From: Nocardia paucivorans NBRC 100373
GTDB lineage: Bacteria; Actinomycetota; Actinomycetes; Mycobacteriales; Mycobacteriaceae
Direction: 5' to 3'
Length of the DNA stretch: 64,000 nucleotides
Assembly: GCF_000308675.1 (NCBI RefSeq)
Contig: NZ_BAGE01000040.1
Coordinates: 62,001-126,000, forward strand
Shown here: positions 34,970 to 44,620 of the stretch, in pieces
How positions within the stretch are numbered: the first letter of the stretch is position 1
How the letters are laid out: every line of letters begins with the position of its first letter
Notes under the pieces: model-generated
Databases searched by the model: none
What the model was told of the DNA's origin: nothing
Seen by the model: the letters and a program-made list of their open reading frames with translations, nothing else
Translations under genes and position numbers: made by a program

Positions 34970-37900
34970 AGTATGCCTTCCTCGACATCGTCTTCGGTGG
35001 TGGAGGCGGCGGCCGTCGCACGGGCGATCTCCGTGGCGAAATCGGCGAGCACCGGATGGGCGAGCAGCATCCGCAGCGTCGCCGTGGGCGTGACCTCGCG
35101 TTGGATCCGCTCGACCACGGCGGTTGCGGTCACCGAATCGCCGCCCATTCGGAAGAAGTTCGCGCCGGCGTCCAGGTCCGGGCGACCCAGCGCGGAGGCG
35201 CAGATCTCGATGATGCGGGTGCGCAGCTGCTGCTCCGGCTCCGCGAGCCGCGATGACGGCGCGCCGGTGGTGTTCTCTTCCGAGACCGCGAGCGGCCCGG
35301 GTACCGCCCCGGTGTTCGCGACCTCGGCCGTGGAATACGACGCTCGTGCGGCGGTGTGATCCGCCCCTGTCGGGTCCGCGGACGCGACGATATCGACGAC
35401 CAGGCCCGCCAGCTGTTTCTCGGCGAGTTCCGGTGCGATCGCCTGGGTCACGAAATCCCACGACAGGTTCAGCCCGCCGCCGTCCTCCCATACCTGGAAG
35501 TCGAGCAGGGTCTGCGGGGTCTGCGAGGCGGCGTGGACCTGTTCGCCGAAGGCGAGTCCGCCGCCGGTGTCGATCTCGCGCAGTCCGAGTCCACTGGTGA
35601 AGACCACCGGGAACATGGCCGCCCCCGGGGTGCCGTGATAGGCGAGCAGTTCCCGCTGCAACCACACCGCGTCGGCGGCGCGATGCGTCAGGTCCGTCAT
35701 CAGCCGGTCCTGGACGGCGCGTGCCTGACCGTGGATGCCGACTCCCGGTTCGACCCGACATTCGAGTAGGACGAGCGAGGTGAAATCGCCGATCACGTGT
35801 TCCACTCCGGGGATCGCCGGGTCGCGGTCGAACATGGTCACGTTCACACAGAAATGCGTGGTGCCCGACCAGCGGGCCAGGGTGCGGGCGTAGGCGGCCA
35901 ACAGCAGTGCGGCCACCGTCACCCCTTCGGCCCGACAACGCGTGGTGATCCGCTGCCACATGGCGGGTTCGATGGCGGCGCCGGCGCGGGCGAACGTGGG
36001 GCGTTCGATCTCGGCCAGGACGGTCGGCGCGACCAGCCGCGGTGCGGGGGGCAGGGTCGCCAGCCGGGCCCGCCAGTAGTCGCGGGCCGTGGCGAGCTCC
36101 GGCAGCGCCGTTTCGTCGGCATCACCGTCCAGGACGGGGTGGGTGCGCACATAGTGGGCGAATGTCACCGGGATCGGCGGAAGCTCGGTGACGGGCCCGC
36201 CGCGGTAGAGGTGGTCGAGCTCGGCGAGCGCGGTCATCATACTGGCGCCGTCCAGCAGCAGGTTGTCCATGCCTATGCCGATCAGCGTGGGATCACCCGG
36301 AGTCGTGGGCAGTTGAACACCGATATCGATGCCGGGGCGGGTGGACAGGTCGATCACCTGATCGCGCATCTCGGCACGTACATCGTCGAGGACACGAACC
36401 ATCGGTTCGAGCGGTTCGGGATGTACGGTCGCCGAGGTACCGTCCACGGTGGTGCGCAGTCCCGGATGGCGGCGCGCCAGTTCGGTTACCGCAGTGCGGA
36501 ACCGTGGGAGATCGAGCTCGGTGGCGGCGAATTCGAAATAGCAGTGCGCGGCGACCCCACCGAGCAGGTATCCGGGGCGGCGGCCCGCGGCATAGGCACG
36601 CTGAACCGGGGTGAGGGCGTAGTGCGTCGGCTCCTCGCCGTCCGGCGGCCCGCCGTGTCGCGACACTCTGTTCGGCGGCGGCGTGGTATTCGGTGTTCCC
36701 AGCCGATGCGCCAGATCACCCAACACCGGATGGTTGAACAGGTCGACCATGGCGAGGTGTTCGTATCCGGCTTCCCGCAGATGCGTGTAGATCCGGGTGG
36801 CGGCGAGGCTGTCCCCGCCGAGCAGGAAGAAATCGTCCTCGATTCCGGGCCGCACCCCGAGGTATCGCTGCCAGAGTTCGGTCAGCAAGGCGATGGCGGT
36901 GTCGTCCTCCTGCTCGTCGGAAAGCCCTCGTGATTCTTCTCCGGGAACCCGCTCTCCGAGATGCCCCGAGTCGTCGAACCGCTCGTTCCGGGCCCGCCGC
37001 ACCGTCCCCACGGTGTCCTGTTGCGCGAACGAGCTCGTATCGGTACCGGTCGCGAGGTCGGTGGCGACCGCCGCATTCTCCGGTCGGGCGAGGATCGTGA
37101 CACCGGGACCGGCGGCGGTCATCCGTATCGGTGCCCAGCCGTGGTCGACGAGGAAACGCCACCACCGATCGGCCGGGAGCGGCTCGTCGGTCACCGACCC
37201 GGGATCGATGACGGCCGCGCTGATCAATGATTCGGTGGTGAGTTGCCGATGTTCGGCCAGCCAGAGCCACCCGTGCGGATGTGTCGGAATACGCCGGACC
37301 AGTCCGCCCGCCTGGGGTGTCCGATGCAGGGAACCGAAACACAGCACGATATCGAACGGTTCCCCCGCCCATGCCTCGGTGGGAGTGCGATGGTCGATGG
37401 GAGTCGAGGCGGTATGTTCGACGGCCATGGCCCGCAGAACCGGGTTCGGTTCCACCGCCGTATAGGAGTCGAGCACGGGGGCCAGCTCGGCGAACATCCG
37501 TGCGGCGACGACCCCGGTGCGCGAGCCCAGTTCCACCACCCGTACCCGCCGTCCCAGGGCCCGTGCGTGGGTGTAGACCCGGTCCGTCAGTTCGGCGATC
37601 CCGGCCGATACCTCCGGTCGCCGCAGCAGCAGTTCTTCGGGTGAGAGCTCCGGATCGCCGAGTACAGCGTGCGCGGACAGCTTTCCGGTGACGATGGCGG
37701 CCAGGCGATGCCCCGACCGCAGCGCCGACACATCGGATTCCCCCACCCCCGCCACGGTCCGCCAACGGTCGACCAGCGGCCGGTACTCCTCCAGGACATC
37801 CGAGTGCTTTTCCTCCCGCAGGTACCGGAGCGCCGCGGTGATCACGGCCGACGGCCAGTGATCGTCGGTCTGTCCGAACTCCGCGTCCCCGATGATCGCC

Positions 37901-40900
37901 GGGCTATCGGCGAAGGCTTCGACCGAGGGGAGAGCGGCATCGCGCACCAGGTCTCCCCGAGAACCGTCGGGCTCGGTAAGGGAGGCACCGGTACGACGGG
38001 GCACCGCGTGCACGGGCCGTTCGACGCCGGTGGTGGACATGATGTCCGAGACGGCGGCCCGCCGGGCGGAGGTCGGGATCGGCGCTGCGGGCGCCGGCTC
38101 CAGGAAGGCGCGCACATACCGTTCGAATGCGGCGAACGCCACGGCCATCGGTGTCGGTGCCAGGGTGTCGTCGGGAATGTCCCAGCCGATGCGGGCCCCG
38201 CCTTCGTGATCTTCGACCTGGCAGTCCAGCAGTACCCCCGGCGTTCTGGTCAGACTCGCCACTCCGCGCAGCGAATACCGCTGTCGAGCACCGAGCCCCA
38301 GTGTGCTGGTGAACACCACCGGGTACCCGTCCCGATGCCGTGCTCGCGCGGCCGCGATACTTCCGGTGCCGTCCCCCTCGGCGCTCACGATGACGCGCAA
38401 TCGATCCTGGACGTGTCCCACCGCGGCGGCGGAACCGGGTCGGTGCGTCGCATAATCGACATCGCACAGGAACAGTCGGGTGAAATTGCCCAGAACTTCA
38501 CGGTCCCTCGGCGCATAGGGGGGGCGATGGGTACGGGGAATCGATACGGCGAACCGTTCCCCCGCGCCGATCGAGTGCAGAGCATGGGTGAACGCCTCGA
38601 GGATCAGGGCGTTCGGGGTCACCCCGTCATCGGCGGCCCGCTGCCGCAGCCGTCGATATTCCTCGGGTTCCAGGACGAAGGCGCGACGTCCGAAGCGAAC
38701 GGGAGCGGCCTCGACCGATCCGTCGGCGCGGTTACGAGCGAGCGGAAGCTCCGGTGGGGGCATCGGGGTCGAGGCCGTGATCTCGACTCCGGCTCCGGTC
38801 TCCGCGTAGGCGCGGAACACCTCGGCACCGCCGTCGACCGTGAGCGGTCGCGCCGTACCGTCATAGTCGGCGAGGACGGTCTGCACCACCGTGGCAATGC
38901 TGCGCGCGTCCAAGGCGAGATAGTTGACGAGCAACCCGATGTGCTTCGGCGCCGCGGAGGGTGCGAAGCACTGCACCACGGGGTCGGTGCGCAAGTCGAG
39001 ATCGATCCCCCCGAGGTGGTGCATCAATCGATCCGGGTCGTCGTCGAGCTCGTCGACGATACATACCGGCGTGGGTTCGTTCTCCTCCCACACGCGCTGG
39101 CCGACATCCGAGTCGAGACGGCACCGCAGCACCGCGAATTCGGCCGTGCAGTCGCCGATCACCCGGGCCAGCCGAGCGGTATCTATCGGGGTGGAACCGG
39201 CGAGCACGATCGCATACGCCGTCGGCGCACGCACCACTCCGGTCAGCCCGGCGGAACCGAGGACATAGCCCTGTTGTAGACGGGTGAGCGGAAACGGTGT
39301 CGCCGGTGCCGGATGGGGCAGCACGGTCGGTTCGACGCTCGGGCCCGGGACACACGTGGCAGCGAAATCACGCAATGTCCGTCGTCCCAACAGTGTTTCC
39401 ACCCGCGCACCGACCACGCCACGCTCCTCCAACCGGCGACACACCTCGGTGGCACGCAGGCTGTCACCGCCGAAGGCGAAGAAGTCGGTGCTCGGTGTCA
39501 TCGCCCGAACTTCGACACCCAGTACCTCGGACCACACCGTAGCGACCACTTCTTCGACGGACGAGAGTTCTCGCGTCGGCACCGCATCGGACGCCGACCG
39601 CTCCTGTTCGATCATCCGGGCAGCGGTGCGGCGATCCACTTTGCCGTTCGCGCTGCGCGGAACGGCCTCGGCCCGAACGAATGTGCGCGGCACCATATAG
39701 CCGGGCAACCGTTGGGCCAGATGAGCCCGCAGCTCGTCGTCACCCGGGTCGGTGGCATCGGAGAGCACGACGACCCCACCCAGGGCGGTATTGCCGCCGA
39801 TGGGCACCACCACCGCGTCCGCCACCGCCGGGTGGGAGCGCAGCGTGTGCTCCACCTCCCCGCATTCCACCCGGTGGCCACGGATCTTGACCTGGGCGTC
39901 GATTCGGCCGAGGAATTGCAGGGTGCCGTCGGGTCGGTAGCAACCCAGATCGCCGGTCCGGTACCAGCGGGTGCCGGTATCGTCGACGAGGAATCGTTCG
40001 GCGCTGAGTTCGGGGGCATTGTGATAGCCCAATGCGACCCCCGCCCCACCGATCCACAGTTCGCCCGGCACATGGTCGGGCTGATCACGCCCGTCCGCAC
40101 CGACCACCCGGTACTTCTGATTGGTCAGCGGGAACCCGTAGGGGATCGACGGCCAGTCGGGGTCGACCGAGTCCACCACGTACTCGTTGGACCAGATCGC
40201 CGCCTCGGTGGCACCGCCCATGGCCACCAGTCGCGCCCCCGGCACGAGTTCGGCCAGCCGACCCGGCAGGTCCAGTGGAATCCAGTCACCGGACAGCAGC
40301 ACCCGTCGCAGGCTCGCCAAGGCCGTGCCGTCCGACCGGGCGGCGATGAGCAGCATCTCCATCAGTCCCGGGACCGAGTTCCATACCGTGACCCCGAAGG
40401 AGCGCACCAGGTCACGCCAGCGGAAGGCATCGCGACGGGAACCCTCGGAGATGGTGACGATCGTCGCGCCACATTCGAGCAGGCCGAAGATGTCGTAGAC
40501 GCTGAGATCGAAGTCGAGTGCGGATACCGCGAGCACCGTATCGGTGTGGTCGATACCGTTGCGGCGGTTGACGTCCACCACGGTGTTCAATGCGGCGGTG
40601 TGCGAGACCACCACACCCTTCGGTTCACCGGTGGAGCCGGAGGTGTAGACGATATAGGCCGGTTGCGCCGGATCCACGGGAATCGGTTCACCCGGCTCCC
40701 GGGCGAGCATATCGACGAGCGCGTATCGGGTCACGCCGTCGATACCGCCGCTCGTATCGACGTTTTCGGCCTCGGCCCGAATCAGCGCGCGCATTCCGGA
40801 CCGTTGCCGGATGCGTGCCGATCTCTCGGCCGGTTGATCCACCGAAATCGGCAGATAGGTGCAGCCGGCCATGAGAACGCCCAGTACCGCCACGATCTGA

Positions 40901-43900
40901 GCGGGCCCCTTCGGTAGCTGAACGGCCACCACCGTCCCTGGTTCGTGGTCGGCGCTCACCGTCGCGGCGACAGCGCGGGCATAACGGTCCAGCGTGCCGT
41001 AATCGAGCGCGGCGCGCGGCCCGACCAGTGCCGCCACCACCTCGTCACCGTCGTACTCGTCCGGTTGCCAGCGCACCGCGATCCGATCGGGGTCGGCGAG
41101 GGCCCGGCGGCGGAACCCGTCGTAGAGCAGGCCCGTCGGAAGCGGGGCGTCGGTGGCATTGCGTCGGGCACGGACGCGGCGTGAGCGGTCGGGCAGGTCG
41201 ACCACCGCCGGTTCGTCCCAGGCACCGCCGGCCAGCTGCTCCAGTACGGCGATATAGGAGTCGAACATATCGTCGACCACGCCGGATGGGAAACAACCGG
41301 ACCGGTGGTCCCAGGAAACCATCAGTTCCGACCCCACGGTGCAGATCTGGTTGTCGATCAGCACCTGCGGCGTCATCGATGTCACTTCCCGTAACGTGCC
41401 GAAAGTCGCGGTGGTCGACTCGTCGAGTAGCGGAATATCCGCGGCATAGGTGAAAACGATCGGTGACAGTCCCGAATGCCCTCTGTCGCGTGCATTTTCC
41501 GCGCGCAGGACGGTGCCCGCATCGGGGGCGGCCAGCTCCGTTCGCAGTACCCGCTGGGTATTACGGATCACATCGGCCCACGATTTACCGGGATCGACGG
41601 TGCAGCAGTGCAGTCGCGCCTCGGTGAAATCGCCGACGGTCCGGGCGGTTTCCGGGTCGCGGCCGAATGTGGTCACCGTGACGAGGAAAGTGGAGCGGGT
41701 GGACCACCGCTGCAGAACCAGGTCGTAGCAGGCCAACAGCAGCGCGGCCCGGGTGACCCCGGCGGCTCGACAGGCCCGGTCCAGTTCCGCGACCAAGGTG
41801 GGCGGCAGGGTGTGGTGACGGCGACGGAATTCGATCGTCCGCTCGGTGACCTGCGGCAGTTGCGGCGGTTCCGGGAGGGAGATGTTCGCCGGGGTCGTGG
41901 CATCGACCACCGGCACCGCGGAAAAGGTCGGGGCGAGCCGGAACTCTGCCTCGGGCAACTCCGCGCCCCGGTAGAGGGCGGCAAGGTCGCGCACCAGGAT
42001 GCCCAGACCGGTGATGTCGGCAATGATCAGATCGACGGCCATGTGCAGTACCGAGGTCTGCGGAGTGATCGTCAACTCCACCGCCCAGACATCTCCCGCG
42101 ACAGGGTCGAAGCGGCGGTTGCGTAACCGGGTACGCACCTGCTCTAGGTGTCGGTCCGTATCGGCGGTGGTGACGATGTGGACAGGCAGCGATACCCGGG
42201 CCGGCGCGGGATCGATCACATAGTGCTCGGCATCGGGGAATCTGCTGCGCAACATGGCGTGTCGGTGCGTCAGCGCCGTCAGCGCCTCGCGTAGCCTATC
42301 GGGTTCCAGGTGCGTGTCGGCGAATTCGAGATAGGTCTGGCACCCCACGCCGCCGAGGGGCTGATGCGGATCCCGACCGATCCAGTACGCCCGCTGCAAA
42401 GGGGTGGTGGGTAGCGAACGATCCGGCCTCGAGGGCTCTGCCATCACCTCCGGTTCGGTTGTACGTTCGAGCAGTCGTCGCCAGGCGGTCAGGGTCGGCG
42501 TCCGGTAGAGATCGGCAAAGGTCGGTCTGCTTCCTCTGGCCGCGGCCCAGGTCATGATGTCGGCGGTCATCATCGAGGTCAAACCGCATTCCATGAGATC
42601 GGCATCGGCGTCCAGTCGGTCCGGATGCACACCGAGCAGCCCGGCCACGTATTCGGCCAGATCGTCGTGTGGCGACTCGGTATCGGTCGCCGGGCGGGAC
42701 TCGTGCACGAGGGGCAGGGTTCCCGCCACCAACCGCTCGCCCACCTCGCGACGGCGGATCTTGCCCGAGGTGGTCAACGGTAGCGACCGTGACGGCACCC
42801 ATACGATGCGATCGGGTGCGGTTTCGTGCTCGGCGAGCATTCGGCGGTGAAGAATTCGCGCCACATCGTCCAGCTCGTCCGTATCGCGTTCCGTTTCGAC
42901 GACGAGTGTCCACGACGGTTCGCCGAAGACCGGCTGCACCGCGCACGCACCACCGCGGGCGATACCGCATTCGGCATTCTCGGCGGTGGCCTCGAGGTCG
43001 TTCGGGAAATGGTTTCTGCCACCGATCACCACCAGATCCCGGTAGCGGCCGCAGATATACAGTTCCCCGGACCAGCGCACCCCCGCATCACCGGTGCGCA
43101 GGAACGGCCCCTCGCCATCGGCGGTCGTCGCGTGGAATATCGCCTCGGTGTCCTCCGGCCGCCGCCAATACCCCTGCGGCAGACCGAAGCCGCCAACCCA
43201 GATTTCCCCGACCCACCCGTCCGGCAGAACCGATCCGGTATCGGGATCGACAATGCGCAGGTCCCAGCCAAGGGTGGAATCGCCACAGCCGACCAGCGTG
43301 CGGACCCGGGCGGCGGTCTTACCGGTGGCCATCACTGCCCGGCCCCGTTCCAACTCGGCGGCATCGAAATCCGTCTGCCGCGGGCAGCGTGGCCCGATAG
43401 CACCGCTGACCCCCAGGCCCGCCTCGGCGAGACCGTATTGCGGTGCCATGACCTGCTCATCGAGTCCGGCCGAGGCGAAGTGCTCGGTGAACTCGCGCAC
43501 GGTATCGGGACGGATGGGTTCGGCGCCATTGGTCGCAAGCCGCAGACAACTCAAGTCGAGTGCGGCGACGGATTCGGTGTCGAATGCCCGAATACAACGG
43601 CGGTAACCGAAATCCGGTCCGGCGATCCAGTTTCCGCGGACGGCGGAGACGGTCTCCAACCAGATCCGCGGATTACGCACGAAATCGTGTGGGGCGATGA
43701 GGGTTGCGCATCCGCCGGTGAGCAGCGGTCCGAAGACCCCCCAGAACATGCCCATATCGTGGTAGAGCGGCAGCCAACTCACCGTGTGCACGGGGTCGGG
43801 ATAGTTCCACACCATGCGAACTATCTCCACCTGTCGCAGGATGGAGGCGTGGGTGTTGACCACACCTTTCGGGTGACCGGTCGACCCGGACGAGTACTGG

Positions 43901-44424
43901 AGAAATGCCGGGTCCTCCGGCCGGCGCGAGACCGGCGCCACCGCCGTGCCCCCATCCAGGGGAGTTCGTACCGAGATATCGGCGATACCGGGTTCTCGCG
44001 CCACCTCATCGGCCAGTTCCGGGAGGGTGTACACCGCACTCGGGTCACAGTCACGCAGGATGTGACGGGCGCGGGCGAGATAGCGCTGCGGGGATTTCGA
44101 TGACGGCAGATAGATCGGCACGGGCAGCCCGCCGGACCGGAGTACGGCCAGGAAACCGGCCACGAATTCGACCCCGCTCGGTAGCGCCAGCACCACGCGT
44201 TGTCCGACCGTCAGATCCTCGAACGCACCGCTGATCGTCGCGACCCGATCGGCCAGTTCCGCATAGGTCCACTCCGTTGTCTTGTCGGGAGCGACGGTGC
44301 GTAGCGCGATTCGGTTCGGGTACCGATGCACGCAATCGTCGAAGACCTGAGTGACGGACCGTTGAACAGCGGCGGATTCGGCGAACCGTGGACGGGGGAT
44401 GGTACTCAAATCTCTTGTCTCCAT
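34966..44424 (-). CDS. NRPS 1: FAAL-ACP-Cy-A-PCP-Cy-MT-like-PCP-Cy-PCP
   Basis: 3152 residues. FAAL (1-575; YSSGSTGHPKG, WLPLYHDMGM, GRNHFPNDLE) activates a fatty acid. The ACP has Ser617 (ECGLTSMM). Cy1 672-1075 has D798xxxxD803. The A domain 1095-1610 has Cys-type segments FDLSVYD, WNSVPG, LLSGDW and GGATEAAIW. PCP1 has Ser1655. Cy2 1710-2110 has N1834 in place of the first Asp. A methyltransferase-like region 2200-2450 has the weak motif ELGSRTG. PCP2 has Ser2539. Cy3 2600-3010 has D2720xxxxD2725. PCP3 has Ser3097. The tail ends VEEGIL, probably docking to NRPS 2. One A domain must serve three PCPs, as in HMWP2. The ATG at 44424 lacks a clear SD; a GTG lies 12 bases upstream. Confidence 0.92.
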   Translation of the reverse strand: METRDLSTIPRPRFAESAAVQRSVTQVFDDCVHRYPNRIALRTVAPDKTTEWTYAELADRVATISGAFEDLTVGQRVVLALPSGVEFVAGFLAVLRSGGLPVPIYLPSSKSPQRYLARARHILRDCDPSAVYTLPELADEVAREPGIADISVRTPLDGGTAVAPVSRRPEDPAFLQYSSGSTGHPKGVVNTHASILRQVEIVRMVWNYPDPVHTVSWLPLYHDMGMFWGVFGPLLTGGCATLIAPHDFVRNPRIWLETVSAVRGNWIAGPDFGYRRCIRAFDTESVAALDLSCLRLATNGAEPIRPDTVREFTEHFASAGLDEQVMAPQYGLAEAGLGVSGAIGPRCPRQTDFDAAELERGRAVMATGKTAARVRTLVGCGDSTLGWDLRIVDPDTGSVLPDGWVGEIWVGGFGLPQGYWRRPEDTEAIFHATTADGEGPFLRTGDAGVRWSGELYICGRYRDLVVIGGRNHFPNDLEATAENAECGIARGGACAVQPVFGEPSWTLVVETERDTDELDDVARILHRRMLAEHETAPDRIVWVPSRSLPLTTSGKIRRREVGERLVAGTLPLVHESRPATDTESPHDDLAEYVAGLLGVHPDRLDADADLMECGLTSMMTADIMTWAAARGSRPTFADLYRTPTLTAWRRLLERTTEPEVMAEPSRPDRSLPTTPLQRAYWIGRDPHQPLGGVGCQTYLEFADTHLEPDRLREALTALTHRHAMLRSRFPDAEHYVIDPAPARVSLPVHIVTTADTDRHLEQVRTRLRNRRFDPVAGDVWAVELTITPQTSVLHMAVDLIIADITGLGILVRDLAALYRGAELPEAEFRLAPTFSAVPVVDATTPANISLPEPPQLPQVTERTIEFRRRHHTLPPTLVAELDRACRAAGVTRAALLLACYDLVLQRWSTRSTFLVTVTTFGRDPETARTVGDFTEARLHCCTVDPGKSWADVIRNTQRVLRTELAAPDAGTVLRAENARDRGHSGLSPIVFTYAADIPLLDESTTATFGTLREVTSMTPQVLIDNQICTVGSELMVSWDHRSGCFPSGVVDDMFDSYIAVLEQLAGGAWDEPAVVDLPDRSRRVRARRNATDAPLPTGLLYDGFRRRALADPDRIAVRWQPDEYDGDEVVAALVGPRAALDYGTLDRYARAVAATVSADHEPGTVVAVQLPKGPAQIVAVLGVLMAGCTYLPISVDQPAERSARIRQRSGMRALIRAEAENVDTSGGIDGVTRYALVDMLAREPGEPIPVDPAQPAYIVYTSGSTGEPKGVVVSHTAALNTVVDVNRRNGIDHTDTVLAVSALDFDLSVYDIFGLLECGATIVTISEGSRRDAFRWRDLVRSFGVTVWNSVPGLMEMLLIAARSDGTALASLRRVLLSGDWIPLDLPGRLAELVPGARLVAMGGATEAAIWSNEYVVDSVDPDWPSIPYGFPLTNQKYRVVGADGRDQPDHVPGELWIGGAGVALGYHNAPELSAERFLVDDTGTRWYRTGDLGCYRPDGTLQFLGRIDAQVKIRGHRVECGEVEHTLRSHPAVADAVVVPIGGNTALGGVVVLSDATDPGDDELRAHLAQRLPGYMVPRTFVRAEAVPRSANGKVDRRTAARMIEQERSASDAVPTRELSSVEEVVATVWSEVLGVEVRAMTPSTDFFAFGGDSLRATEVCRRLEERGVVGARVETLLGRRTLRDFAATCVPGPSVEPTVLPHPAPATPFPLTRLQQGYVLGSAGLTGVVRAPTAYAIVLAGSTPIDTARLARVIGDCTAEFAVLRCRLDSDVGQRVWEENEPTPVCIVDELDDDPDRLMHHLGGIDLDLRTDPVVQCFAPSAAPKHIGLLVNYLALDARSIATVVQTVLADYDGTARPLTVDGGAEVFRAYAETGAGVEITASTPMPPPELPLARNRADGSVEAAPVRFGRRAFVLEPEEYRRLRQRAADDGVTPNALILEAFTHALHSIGAGERFAVSIPRTHRPPYAPRDREVLGNFTRLFLCDVDYATHRPGSAAAVGHVQDRLRVIVSAEGDGTGSIAAARARHRDGYPVVFTSTLGLGARQRYSLRGVASLTRTPGVLLDCQVEDHEGGARIGWDIPDDTLAPTPMAVAFAAFERYVRAFLEPAPAAPIPTSARRAAVSDIMSTTGVERPVHAVPRRTGASLTEPDGSRGDLVRDAALPSVEAFADSPAIIGDAEFGQTDDHWPSAVITAALRYLREEKHSDVLEEYRPLVDRWRTVAGVGESDVSALRSGHRLAAIVTGKLSAHAVLGDPELSPEELLLRRPEVSAGIAELTDRVYTHARALGRRVRVVELGSRTGVVAARMFAELAPVLDSYTAVEPNPVLRAMAVEHTASTPIDHRTPTEAWAGEPFDIVLCFGSLHRTPQAGGLVRRIPTHPHGWLWLAEHRQLTTESLISAAVIDPGSVTDEPLPADRWWRFLVDHGWAPIRMTAAGPGVTILARPENAAVATDLATGTDTSSFAQQDTVGTVRRARNERFDDSGHLGERVPGEESRGLSDEQEDDTAIALLTELWQRYLGVRPGIEDDFFLLGGDSLAATRIYTHLREAGYEHLAMVDLFNHPVLGDLAHRLGTPNTTPPPNRVSRHGGPPDGEEPTHYALTPVQRAYAAGRRPGYLLGGVAAHCYFEFAATELDLPRFRTAVTELARRHPGLRTTVDGTSATVHPEPLEPMVRVLDDVRAEMRDQVIDLSTRPGIDIGVQLPTTPGDPTLIGIGMDNLLLDGASMMTALAELDHLYRGGPVTELPPIPVTFAHYVRTHPVLDGDADETALPELATARDYWRARLATLPPAPRLVAPTVLAEIERPTFARAGAAIEPAMWQRITTRCRAEGVTVAALLLAAYARTLARWSGTTHFCVNVTMFDRDPAIPGVEHVIGDFTSLVLLECRVEPGVGIHGQARAVQDRLMTDLTHRAADAVWLQRELLAYHGTPGAAMFPVVFTSGLGLREIDTGGGLAFGEQVHAASQTPQTLLDFQVWEDGGGLNLSWDFVTQAIAPELAEKQLAGLVVDIVASADPTGADHTAARASYSTAEVANTGAVPGPLAVSEENTTGAPSSRLAEPEQQLRTRIIEICASALGRPDLDAGANFFRMGGDSVTATAVVERIQREVTPTATLRMLLAHPVLADFATEIARATAAASTTEDDVEEGIL

Positions 44425-44542
44425 GCTCGGCCGCACCGCGTATACAGGCGGTACCTCACGGCGGATTTCGCCGCGCTACACGACAACCGACGCCGGCGGC
44501 GGTTGAACCACTCGCGCAAGTGGACGCTATATGAGATATTAA

Positions 44543-44570
44543 AGCAAACGATTTTCATTATATAAATGAT
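44543..44570. promoter_or_regulatory. Zur-like box in the NRPS 1/MFS divergent promoter
   Basis: On the minus strand 44543-44557 reads TGAAAATCGTTTGCT, with 12 of 15 matches to a TGAAAATCATTTTCA-type Zur site. The adjacent plus-strand sequence TCATTATATAAATGA (44555-44569) is a near-palindrome. The whole stretch is strikingly AT-rich for this genome and lies between the divergent synthetase and MFS starts. It resembles the box at 26449-26463. No IdeR consensus (TTAGGTTAGGCTAACCTAA-like) is seen here. Confidence 0.55.
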
Positions 44571-44620
44571 CGTGAAACATCACACTTCGCACTGCGGTCG
44601 GTTATGAAGGAGGAGACGAC

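Noticed and set aside
34970..35959. Upstream extension of the NRPS 2 frame by about 330 codons
   Set aside because: The extra part overlaps the C-terminal PCP and Cy3 coding region of NRPS 1 in another frame and looks like low-complexity Arg/Gly/His-rich shadow translation. The GTG at 34969 with a TubC-type docking start is clearly right.
42700..44424. Salicylate- or DHB-AMP ligase at the start of NRPS 1
   Set aside because: The motifs WLPLYHDMGM, FVRNPRIWL and GRNHFPNDLE are FAAL-type, and no salicylate synthase gene is in the window.
29474..44424. Nocobactin/mycobactin synthetase
   Set aside because: There are no lysine-activating modules, PKS modules or N-hydroxylase. The Cy-rich organisation with an Irp3-like reductase belongs to the yersiniabactin/pyochelin type.
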